Shown in pieces: positions 7,162 to 14,161 of a stretch of 47,478 bases of DNA (its first letter is position 1; each line of letters starts with the position of its first letter). Below the pieces are notes generated by a model. That model was not told where the DNA came from. It searched no databases and saw only the letters and a list, made by a program, of their open reading frames with translations. The translations under genes were made by a program, and so were the position numbers. Source of the stretch: an uncultured Alphaproteobacteria bacterium (lineage in GTDB: Bacteria > Pseudomonadota > Alphaproteobacteria > Rhodobacterales > Rhodobacteraceae); assembly GCA_902531755.1 (NCBI GenBank), contig CACAFI010000008.1, positions 1-47,478 on the forward strand, in the 5' to 3' direction.

Positions 7162-7302
7162 AAAGTTTGTCACTTTTTACATTTTCAGACTTTCGAAGAA
7201 CTACTGCTTTTACCCGTTGTTGAGTCTTTATTCAGTTCAACCATACTTGAACATTAAGTCATTGTCATTAACGAGAGTCTGTCATGAAAAGTGACAAACT
7301 TT
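7162..7302. repeat. Inverted repeat with perfect 16-bp arms
   Basis: AAAGTTTGTCACTTTT (7162-7177) is repeated inverted as AAAAGTGACAAACTTT (7287-7302), 109 bp apart. Each arm is itself a short dyad (AAAGT...ACTTT). The right arm is followed by a T-run, so on the plus strand it could act as a weak terminator. The arms could also be the ends of a tiny element. Confidence 0.7.
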
Positions 7303-7318
7303 GTTGCTTTTTTTTATT

Positions 7319-7836
7319 TTAATTTGCCCCTTTTTGATATTGCTCGATGGCTTCAATTAGTGTTCCCAATATCTTCTTTGAAGCATCTGGTAGTGCATTA
7401 TTGGCGGTTATAAATTGACTAATTTGAAGCATCAGTTCTACGCTCATAATTCTTTTTTCAATTGGCAAACTTGTATCGAATTTTATTCCAGTTAACCAAG
7501 AGTCAGGATTACCACCCTCTTCAAATGTCTTTGGGAAGTCATTTTCGATTAAGCAACTTAGGAAAAAATGTTTTAATTGATATTTTAATGTTAAGTGAAA
7601 GCCCAATAGAGCAATTGCCGCTTTGAGAATAGGAACTATAATATAAACCAGCGCTACAGCCATAATGGTATTTGCAACATTTCCATTCTTGTTTGCCCAA
7701 ATATGAGACCAATACAACCAAAAACTAGAACATGAATAAATATAGAACAGGCTAAAAGTGTGGCAAGACGTGCCTTACTAAATAAATAAGTATCGTCAAA
7801 TCATATGTAATTAACATTTGGAAAGAAATCAGCCAT
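7319..7836 (-). pseudogene. Disrupted small membrane-protein gene (in-frame TGA plus frameshift)
   Basis: I do not recognise the family. The minus strand has AAGGAG and then an ATG at 7834-7836 that overlaps the end of the 99-residue gene (ATGGCTGA). It reads MADFFPNVNYI, hits TGA (7801-7803), and the same frame continues as FDDTYLFSKARLATLLACSI and a hydrophobic helix before closing at 7654-7656. From about 7660-7700 the neighbouring frame takes over with NGNVANTIMAVALVYIIVP, a second helix, and a soluble tail ending IEAIEQYQKGAN. Joined, it would be a two-helix membrane protein of about 170 residues. A shorter product from a TTG at 7714-7716 (132 residues) remains open. Start, coupling and hydropathy all support one gene with two lesions. 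Confidence 0.65.
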
Positions 7837-8128
7837 TTAATTCTCCTTTATTTGAAAAGACGTGCTTCACAACCATATCTCCTGATAGTCTGAAATTCTC
7901 CTTAACAAGATGTTTTAATGCTCCTGAAGTACGGCTTTCAGCAAGATTTCGCGCTTCTTCGTTGGGATAAACTGAAACGCCCACACAGCTTGTTTCAGTG
8001 GTTTTAATCATCAATAGCATTTCAGCATCAGGGTATAGAGTAGGGCTATCTCTTTCATACATATCCAGAAAATCTTGCATAGCCTCTTTTGTTTCAAAAT
8101 CCATTGATACAACGTTAGTAGGTGTCAT
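7829..8128 (-). CDS. Unknown small protein of the guaA-end segment
   Basis: The 99 residues are not assigned to a family. A beta-alpha pattern (VVSMDFETKEAMQDFLDMY, then LLMIKTTETSCVGVSVYPNEE) resembles small ferredoxin-like alpha/beta-barrel proteins such as ABM or stress-response dimers; I hold this only as a possible fold. The ATG is preceded by AAAGGGAA. Its stop overlaps the start of the disrupted membrane-protein gene, so the two form a translationally coupled pair. Both are confined to the segment between the guaA end and its displaced copy, which suggests they came in together. Confidence 0.6.
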   Translation of the reverse strand: MTPTNVVSMDFETKEAMQDFLDMYERDSPTLYPDAEMLLMIKTTETSCVGVSVYPNEEARNLAESRTSGALKHLVKENFRLSGDMVVKHVFSNKGELNG

Positions 8129-8235
8129 TTTAAATTTCCCTTTTTTTGTTCATTCTTTGATAGGAATTCTATTAATTATAGTTCTCCATGGGTTTCTCCA
8201 TTACAAAATAGATCAATAATTAGTAACTAAATCAT

Positions 8236-8254
8236 TTTAAGTCATTGAATTTAT
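8236..8254. repeat. Short direct repeat TTTAAGTCATTGA, guaA-proximal copy
   Basis: This is the partner of the copy at 7132-7150 with one mismatch in 19 bp. It lies 9 bp beyond the guaA stop codon, on the island side. Confidence 0.5.
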
Positions 8255-8262
8255 GTATTTTT

Positions 8263-8284
8263 TTACTCCCACTCAATTGTACCA
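8263..8284. other. att-like guaA 3' end (proximal)
   Basis: These 22 bp are the last seven codons or so of guaA, including the stop (minus strand ...G-T-I-E-W-E-stop). They are repeated with two mismatches at 7106-7127, giving a 1157-bp spacing between direct copies. Confidence 0.65.
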
Positions 8285-9804
8285 GGCGGTTTAGATGTAA
8301 TATCAAACAATACTCTATTTATTCCTTTGACTTCATTAATAATTTTATTGCTTGTTTCAGAAAGGAATTCTCTTTTGAAGTAAGAGAAGTCTGCGGTCAT
8401 CCCGTCGGTGCTACTTACTGCTCTTAAGACACAGCTATATTCGTGTGTCCTAGCATCACCCATCACGCCTACGCTTTTAACAGGCAGCAAGATTACTAAT
8501 GCTTGCCATACCTTATTGTACAATTTATGCTTTTTCAGTTGCTCAACAAAAATATTGTCCGCTTCTCTCAGAAGACTAAGTTTTTTCGCTGTTATTTCAC
8601 CAGGGCACCTTATAGCTAGACCTGGTCCGGGAAACGGGTGTCTATCTAGAAGCGTTTTGTCAAGTTTTAACTCAGAACCGATTTTTCTAACCTCATCTTT
8701 AAAAAGTGTTTTTAATGGTTCTACCAACTTGAGGTTCATTCTCTTCGGTAAACCACCTACGTTATGATGACTCTTGATAGTTGCCGCTGATTTTCCATGC
8801 ACTGACGTCGACTCGATAACATCGGGATAGAGAGTACCTTGTGCCAAAAAACTTACATTCTTTAGCTTTTTAGCCTCTCTTTCAAAGACATTTATGAAAA
8901 GCTTCCCTATAATTTTTCTCTTCTTTTCAGGATCGCTCACACCTTTAAGATTTTGTAAAAAAAGATTTTTCGCATTTACTGTTTTTAACTTTATTTTGAA
9001 GTGCTTTTTAAAAAGAAACTCTATCTGATCAGCCTCTTGCTTTCGAAGAAGTCCATTATCGACAAAAATACAGGTTAGATTTTTTTTGATTGCCCTATTT
9101 AATAGAAGTGCTGTGACTGTGCTATCTACACCACCAGATAGACCACAAATTACCTTTTCATCTCCTATCTCATTCTTAAGTTTCTCGATTAAGCTTTCCG
9201 TTATCTTGAACGGTGTCCAGTTCCTTTCAATGTTTGCGATTTTTACAAAGTTTTCTAAAAACTTTTTTCCGTTTACTGTATGAAAGACTTCGGGATGAAA
9301 CTGGACACCAAAAACTCTCCTAGCAGCATCTTCAATAATTGAAAATGAAGAAGTGTCCGAGCTTGCTAGCTCTACAAATCCTGCTGGTAATTCCGTTACT
9401 GCATCGCCATGACTCATCCAAACTTCTTCTATGTTTTTTTTAAACAAATCCTCTAGCAGTGGAGACTGATTTTTACTATTTTTACGGATTAGTGTTTTTC
9501 CGAATTCTCTCTTTTCTGACTTTGATATTTTACCGCCTAAAAGTTTACAGATGAGCTGATGCCCATAACAAATGCCTAATATTGGAATGTTCAAGTCAAA
9601 AATTCTTTTTGAAACAGTAGGGCTTTTCTTTATTCTCGTAGAGTCTGGACCTCCGGATAAAACAATAGCTTTTGCCTCGCTGAGTGATTTAGTTTTGAGA
9701 ATATCTTTATCCCAAGGTACAATTTCGCAATAAACGCTAAGCTCTCTTATACGTCTTGCAATGAGTTGAGTTACTTGACTTCCAAAATCAATAATTAAGA
9801 TCAT
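8263..9804 (-). CDS. guaA: GMP synthase (glutamine-hydrolysing)
   Basis: GuaA makes GMP from XMP, ATP and glutamine in the cytoplasm, the last step of guanine nucleotide synthesis. The 513 residues are complete. The class I glutamine amidotransferase domain shows VLSGGPDS (48-55), GICYGHQ (78-84) with nucleophile Cys79, and the FHPE catalytic His/Glu. The ATP-pyrophosphatase domain has the P-loop CGLSGGVDSTVTALL, and the dimerisation domain ends in the conserved PPGTIEWE. Its 3' end doubles as the att-like site described separately. It is divergent from the MttB-family gene with a 107-bp shared upstream region. Confidence 0.98.
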   Translation of the reverse strand: MILIIDFGSQVTQLIARRIRELSVYCEIVPWDKDILKTKSLSEAKAIVLSGGPDSTRIKKSPTVSKRIFDLNIPILGICYGHQLICKLLGGKISKSEKREFGKTLIRKNSKNQSPLLEDLFKKNIEEVWMSHGDAVTELPAGFVELASSDTSSFSIIEDAARRVFGVQFHPEVFHTVNGKKFLENFVKIANIERNWTPFKITESLIEKLKNEIGDEKVICGLSGGVDSTVTALLLNRAIKKNLTCIFVDNGLLRKQEADQIEFLFKKHFKIKLKTVNAKNLFLQNLKGVSDPEKKRKIIGKLFINVFEREAKKLKNVSFLAQGTLYPDVIESTSVHGKSAATIKSHHNVGGLPKRMNLKLVEPLKTLFKDEVRKIGSELKLDKTLLDRHPFPGPGLAIRCPGEITAKKLSLLREADNIFVEQLKKHKLYNKVWQALVILLPVKSVGVMGDARTHEYSCVLRAVSSTDGMTADFSYFKREFLSETSNKIINEVKGINRVLFDITSKPPGTIEWE

Positions 9805-9911
9805 GACGAATTAGAGGCTTTTGAATCTATAAAATTAGTGTTATTGCTAACAACATTAGGTAACATAATACAAGGTTGTAAACAAAACATATTTCTGATT
9901 GGTATTTTATA

Positions 9912-11444
9912 TTGAATAGAGCAAGAAGAGGTTTGGGTGGAAGAGCTGCTAGACGTGAAGCTAGAACCACGCAACAAATAGAGTTTTCCAAATACATTGA
10001 GAGAAGAATTCCAAATTTCGAAATACTCAATGAAGAGGCTTTGGAAGTAATTGAAAATAGTGCAGAGGAAGTTCTTTCAGAAATTGGGATTAAATTTCCT
10101 GATAATGAATTTGCATTAAGCTTATGGAAAGATGCAGGAGCTGATATAAAAGGAGATTTAGTCAAAATACCTAAAGGTCTTGCGCGAAATCTTTGCTCTA
10201 CTGCGCCGACTATTTTCACTCAGCATGCAAGGTCTAAGATAAAGAGCGTTGAAATAGGAGGGAAGAATTTGGTGTGTGCACCCGTTTATGGCCCCCCCTT
10301 TATTAGAGATCTTGAGCGTGGTAGGCGCTACGCTGAAATAGCAGATTTTGAGAAACTCGTAAAATTAGCTTACATGTCAAAATGGGTTCATCATTCAGGG
10401 GGAACTCTTTGTGAACCAACAGATATTCCTGTAAACAAAAGACATTTAGACATGCTTTATGCGCACATGACGCTTTCAGACAAACCATACATGGGATCGG
10501 TCACTGCGCCTGAAAGGGCAGAAGATTCAGTTGAGATGAGTGAAATTATTTTTGGCAAAAAATTTGTTAGCGAAAATACTGTTATGACATCTTTAATAAA
10601 CGTTAATTCTCCTCTTGTATTAGATTCGACAATGATGGGCGCCTTGGAAGTATACGCTAGAGCGAACCAAGCATGCATTATTTCACCTTTTATTGTAGGA
10701 GGCGCAATGGCACCCGTGACGGTGGCTGGGACACTATCACAGATATTGGCAGAAGTTCTTGCAGGAGTAGCATACAGTCAATTAGTAAGAAAGGGTGCCC
10801 CAGTAATTTTTGGAACTTTTGTTACATCTATCGATATGAATTCGGGTGCACCAACATTTGGAACGCCCGAGTCGTCAAAAGTCTTGTATGGAGCAGGACA
10901 GTTGGCAAGGCGGTTAAAAATTCCCTACAGGTCAGGGGGAGGGCTGTGTGGCTCAAAAATTACTGACGCGCAGGCAGCATATGAAACATCTAATAGCCTT
11001 AATGCTGGGTTAATGGGAGGAGTAAATTTTATGTTGCATTCATGTGGGTGGTTAGAAGGTGGATTAGTTGCAAGTGTAGAAAAATTCATAATGGATGCTG
11101 ACCAATTAGGAATATTAAACTCTCTTTCAAAAGGTATTGAAGTTGAAGAAAAAGACTTAGCGTTTGAGGCAATTAAAGATGTTGGTGCAGGAGGCCACTT
11201 TTTAGGATGTGATCATACTCAAAAAAATTTCAAATCAGCTTTTTGGCGTTCAGATATTTTGAATTACAAGCCATTTGAAACATGGCAAGAAGAAGGTGAA
11301 AAAGATTTAACCTTTGAAGCTAACAAAAAAGCTAAACAGCTTTTGAAAAACTATGAGCCTCCAGAACTTGATTCATCAAAAAGAGAAGAGCTTAAAGAAT
11401 ATGTTCTTAAAAAGAAAAGCTCTATGCCAGATGCTTTTGTATAG
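9912..11444 (+). CDS. Trimethylamine methyltransferase family protein (MttB-like, no pyrrolysine)
   Basis: MttB-family proteins transfer a methyl group from a quaternary or tertiary amine to a corrinoid protein. This 510-residue member is open throughout with no in-frame amber codon, so it belongs to the non-pyrrolysine branch, in which one characterised member uses glycine betaine. An arginine-rich N-terminus (RRGLGGRAARREAR) precedes the barrel; the segment IPYRSGGGLCGSKITDAQAA near residue 336 is typical of the family. The start is a TTG, chosen because the basic tail is a normal MttB beginning. No corrinoid protein gene is adjacent. Its TAG abuts the tpiA stop with no space. Substrate unknown. 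Confidence 0.9.
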   Translation: MNRARRGLGGRAARREARTTQQIEFSKYIERRIPNFEILNEEALEVIENSAEEVLSEIGIKFPDNEFALSLWKDAGADIKGDLVKIPKGLARNLCSTAPTIFTQHARSKIKSVEIGGKNLVCAPVYGPPFIRDLERGRRYAEIADFEKLVKLAYMSKWVHHSGGTLCEPTDIPVNKRHLDMLYAHMTLSDKPYMGSVTAPERAEDSVEMSEIIFGKKFVSENTVMTSLINVNSPLVLDSTMMGALEVYARANQACIISPFIVGGAMAPVTVAGTLSQILAEVLAGVAYSQLVRKGAPVIFGTFVTSIDMNSGAPTFGTPESSKVLYGAGQLARRLKIPYRSGGGLCGSKITDAQAAYETSNSLNAGLMGGVNFMLHSCGWLEGGLVASVEKFIMDADQLGILNSLSKGIEVEEKDLAFEAIKDVGAGGHFLGCDHTQKNFKSAFWRSDILNYKPFETWQEEGEKDLTFEANKKAKQLLKNYEPPELDSSKREELKEYVLKKKSSMPDAFV

Positions 11445-12164
11445 TTAACAGTTACAAATTGCTATAAATTCATGCTTTGTTAGAGAAGCTCCACCTACAA
11501 GCAAGCCTCCCACATTATCGATTGAAATTATTTGACTACAGTTTTTTGCATTAGCTGATCCACCATATAAAACCGGGATATCAGCATTAAAATGTTGACC
11601 TAGTTTTGTTTTTATGTGAAGGTGAGTTTCTTTAATTTCATTCTCATCAGGTGTCAATCCAGTTCCAATTGCCCATACAGGTTCATACGCAACTATAACT
11701 TGTTCGTGAGGATTAATTTTGGCCAAGGATCCATCGATCTGACAATCAAGCACTTGTAATGTTTTGTTGGCTTTCTTTTCTGACAGTGTTTCGCCAATAC
11801 AGACTATAGGGGTAAGTTTGCTCTTAATTGCCGCCTTAGTTTTCTTAAAGATCACATCATCAGTCTCTTTAAATAATGTACGGCGCTCAGAATGCCCTAT
11901 CAGAACGTGTGACACGCTTTTCTCTTGCAACATTGATGCTGATATTTCTCCTGTGAAGGGGCCTTTATCTTCCTCGCTACAATTTTGAGCACCAATTTTT
12001 ATAAAACTAGGCAAAAGTGTTTTCGCTGAATCTAAAAGCGTAAATGGTGGGCATATGATTATCTCGTTATGTTTTGCAAGCATGAATTTCGAGAACTCAT
12101 TCATGAGTTCTTCAGATCCATTCATTTTCCAATTAGCTGCTATAATTTTGTGATTATTTTTCAT
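11445..12164 (-). CDS. tpiA: Triosephosphate isomerase
   Basis: TpiA interconverts dihydroxyacetone phosphate and glyceraldehyde 3-phosphate in glycolysis and gluconeogenesis. The 239-residue TIM barrel has AANWKMNG with Asn11 and Lys13, the electrophile His91 in IGHSERR, catalytic Glu161 in AYEPVWAIGTG with the flexible loop, and the phosphate-binding YGGSAN and LVGGASL turns. It is slightly short for the family (about 250) but nothing essential is missing. It ends back-to-back with the MttB-like gene and follows sufA after 13 bp, so it may be the last gene of a sufT-sufA-tpiA unit. Confidence 0.97.
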   Translation of the reverse strand: MKNNHKIIAANWKMNGSEELMNEFSKFMLAKHNEIIICPPFTLLDSAKTLLPSFIKIGAQNCSEEDKGPFTGEISASMLQEKSVSHVLIGHSERRTLFKETDDVIFKKTKAAIKSKLTPIVCIGETLSEKKANKTLQVLDCQIDGSLAKINPHEQVIVAYEPVWAIGTGLTPDENEIKETHLHIKTKLGQHFNADIPVLYGGSANAKNCSQIISIDNVGGLLVGGASLTKHEFIAICNC

Positions 12165-12177
12165 AGTTTAATTATAT

Positions 12178-12513
12178 TCAGCTGTCATCAAACTTAATAG
12201 ACTCTCCACACCCACATGTTTCTGAAACGTTAGGATTAATAAATTTAAACCCAGACTCTAAAAGCCCACTCTCATAATCTATTTCGGTTCCAAATAGAAA
12301 CATTTGAGCGGTGGGTGCTATTACCACCTTCGCACCATCTACTTCAACGATCTCGTCAGATTCTGAGATTTCATTAACATACTCCATTGTATACTCCATC
12401 CCAGCACATCCACCTTTTTTGAGGCCTATTCTCAATGCTTTTCCAGCACCTTCCTCCATTATCTTCCTGATATGGCTAGCTGCTGATTTACTTATGTTAA
12501 GAAAATTTGCCAT
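12178..12513 (-). CDS. sufA: A-type Fe-S carrier (SufA/IscA family)
   Basis: This protein accepts an assembled Fe-S cluster and passes it to target proteins. The 111 residues contain the three diagnostic cysteines: Cys36 in GGCAGMEY and the C-terminal pair Cys100/Cys102 in ETCGCGES. It directly follows sufT (7-bp gap), as at the end of many alphaproteobacterial suf operons, but here the pair lies more than 30 kb from iscR-sufS-sufB-sufC. It could equally be named erpA or iscA; the sufT neighbour favours SufA. Confidence 0.9.
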   Translation of the reverse strand: MANFLNISKSAASHIRKIMEEGAGKALRIGLKKGGCAGMEYTMEYVNEISESDEIVEVDGAKVVIAPTAQMFLFGTEIDYESGLLESGFKFINPNVSETCGCGESIKFDDS

Positions 12514-12520
12514 TAGAAGA

Positions 12521-12898
12521 TCACATAAATCCTAATTCTAGTCTTGCCTCATCAGACATCATTTCCATTCCCCATTGAGGCTCCCACACTATCTCGACAT
12601 GTACAGAGTTCAGTCCCTCTATAGGCTTAACGGCATCAGATACCCATCCTGGCATTTCACCAGCAACCGGACAGCCAGGTGCTGTCAGTGACATCAGGAT
12701 TTTGGCATCATTTTTATCACTTATTTCCACCGTGTAGATCAAACCCAAATCATAGATATTTACAGGAATTTCTGGATCATACACTGTCTTACATGCATCG
12801 ACTATCTTATCATAGAGGGGATGTTCGGTGGTTGACGGTCTTAGTATTTGCCCTTCATCTTTATATTCTGGTTCGACATTGTTTGTGTTCTGTGACAT
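12521..12898 (-). CDS. sufT: SUF system assembly protein SufT (MIP18/PaaD-like)
   Basis: SufT is an accessory factor for maturation of Fe-S proteins. The 125 residues have a short polar N-terminus and then the MIP18 (DUF59) domain: VYDPEIPVNIYDLGLIY (39-55), MSLTAPGCPVAGEM with Cys76, and the family's C-terminal VEIVWEPQWGMEMMS. This tail (VWxPPWxxxxMS) separates SufT from PaaD and ApbC fusions. It leads a likely sufT-sufA(-tpiA) unit, divergent from tgt across a 64-bp gap. Confidence 0.9.
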   Translation of the reverse strand: MSQNTNNVEPEYKDEGQILRPSTTEHPLYDKIVDACKTVYDPEIPVNIYDLGLIYTVEISDKNDAKILMSLTAPGCPVAGEMPGWVSDAVKPIEGLNSVHVEIVWEPQWGMEMMSDEARLELGFM

Positions 12899-12962
12899 TG
12901 TTGCTTAGCCCTTTTTCTCTAATATATTTACAAGCTTACAAAAATTCAAGGGGAATTAAATT

Positions 12963-14057
12963 ATGGATCTTAATGATTTTTCGGTTTCTCACGTTGAAGG
13001 AAAGTCTAGAGTTGGTTTGTTAAAAACTTCTAGGGGCTGCGTTGAAACCCCCGTTTTTATGCCTGTTGGAACCGCAGCAACTGTGAAGGCCATGCTTCCT
13101 GAAACCCTTGAAGCGATAGGAGCTCAAATTCTTCTATGTAACACTTACCACTTGATGATTAGACCTGGGGAAAAAGTGGTAAACCATTTGGGAGGTTTGA
13201 ATACATTTATGAATTGGTCAGGTCCGATCCTTACTGATAGTGGAGGTTTCCAAGTAATGAGTCTTGCTAAGCTAAGGCAACTTGACGAAAATGGTGTAAC
13301 CTTTCGTTCTCATGTAGATGGTAAAAAGTTTTTGCTCACGCCTGAAGCTTCAATAATGATTCAAGAAACACTAAAGAGCACAATAATTATGGCCTTTGAT
13401 GAATGTACACCGTTCCCGGTAGAAAAAAAAATTGCTGAAAAAAGTATGAAATTATCGTCAAGATGGGCTGAAAGGTCTAAATCATCATTCAAAGGATCAA
13501 ATGGTTCGATGCTATTTGGAATTCAACAGGGAGGAATGTTTCAAGATCTCCGAGAAGAGAGTGCATGTTACCTAAATGATATTGGATTTGATGGTTACGC
13601 TATAGGAGGACTAGCAGTTGGAGAGCCTCAACAAAAAATGTTTCAGGTTTTAGACTATTCATCAGATTTTTTTCCTAAACATAAGCCTAGGTATTTGATG
13701 GGAGTAGGGAAGCCTAGTGATATTGTAGGAGCGGTATTAAGAGGAATAGATATGTTTGATTGTGTAATACCCACAAGATCGGGCAGAAATGGTCAAGCTT
13801 TCGTTGAAAATGGAACGATTAATTTAAAGAATGCACAATACCAGTTGGATAAAAATCCAATTGATGAAGCCTGCGGTTGCTATTGTTGCTCAAATTATTC
13901 TAGAGGATATCTTAGCCATCTGGTTCGCTCCAACGAAATTTTAGCATCACTTCTCCTGACGCTTCATAATGTATATTTCTACATAAGTTTGATGAAAAAA
14001 ATTAGAGAGCTCATAAAAAGAGGGGAATTTACAGCCTTTGCTAAAAAAATTTGTTAA
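12963..14057 (+). CDS. tgt: tRNA-guanine transglycosylase
   Basis: Tgt exchanges the wobble guanine of GUN-anticodon tRNAs for preQ1, a queuosine precursor. The 364-residue protein has catalytic Asp92 in LTDSGGFQ, the GIQQGG and YAIGGLAVGEP substrate-loop motifs, the GIDMFDCVIPTRSGRNG segment (261-277) with the second catalytic aspartate, and the zinc site Cys304, Cys306, Cys309 and His335 (CGCYCC...LTLHN). Length is normal. Here it stands alone between divergent sufT and downstream lon; no queA is visible. Confidence 0.97.
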   Translation: MDLNDFSVSHVEGKSRVGLLKTSRGCVETPVFMPVGTAATVKAMLPETLEAIGAQILLCNTYHLMIRPGEKVVNHLGGLNTFMNWSGPILTDSGGFQVMSLAKLRQLDENGVTFRSHVDGKKFLLTPEASIMIQETLKSTIIMAFDECTPFPVEKKIAEKSMKLSSRWAERSKSSFKGSNGSMLFGIQQGGMFQDLREESACYLNDIGFDGYAIGGLAVGEPQQKMFQVLDYSSDFFPKHKPRYLMGVGKPSDIVGAVLRGIDMFDCVIPTRSGRNGQAFVENGTINLKNAQYQLDKNPIDEACGCYCCSNYSRGYLSHLVRSNEILASLLLTLHNVYFYISLMKKIRELIKRGEFTAFAKKIC

Positions 14058-14105
14058 ATGATTGTTTAGAAAAAAACAAAAGTGTTAGATTTCTAAAATA
14101 CCAAT

Positions 14106-14135
14106 CTTGAATTTCTCTATTTTGCTATCATATAT
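14106..14135 (+). promoter_or_regulatory. Heat-shock (RpoH)-type promoter in front of lon
   Basis: CTTGAA (14106-14111), 17 bp, then CATATAT (14129-14135) fits the alphaproteobacterial RpoH pattern of a CTTG-type -35 and a C-rich-start, TATNT-type -10 at this spacing. It sits 27-56 bp upstream of the lon ATG, a classic heat-shock gene. The predicted transcript start would be near 14142. Confidence 0.55.
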
Positions 14136-14161
14136 AAGATTGTGAGAGATCGGAGGACAAT

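Larger units (their letters stand above)
6829..7318. other. Non-coding stretch between the recombinase and the guaA-end segment
   Basis: About 490 bp hold no supportable gene; a 64-codon plus-strand frame (7063-7257) lacks a ribosome binding site and recognisable features. The stretch does contain the guaA-end copy at 7106-7127, the repeat TTTAAGTCATTGA at 7132-7144 with a shorter copy at 7254-7264, and 16-bp inverted repeats at 7162-7177 and 7287-7302. It looks like the end of an integrated element. Confidence 0.6.

Noticed and set aside
7801-7803. UGA recoding (Trp or Sec) to explain the in-frame TGA of the mini-island gene
   Set aside because: UGA ends several genes here (uvrA, sufB), a second frameshift also breaks the gene, and no SECIS-like hairpin is apparent.
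5278-8284. CRISPR array or classic toxin-antitoxin/defence island
   Set aside because: The repeats are coding, or too few and unevenly spaced for CRISPR, and no recognisable toxin, nuclease, helicase or modification enzyme lies here apart from the serine recombinase.
9827-10219. 130-codon minus-strand ORF over the start of the MttB-like gene
   Set aside because: The opposite frame has family-wide conservation, and this one has no ribosome binding site.
9912-11444. Pyrrolysine-dependent MttB
   Set aside because: The frame has no internal amber codon and the gene ends at a TAG that meets tpiA.
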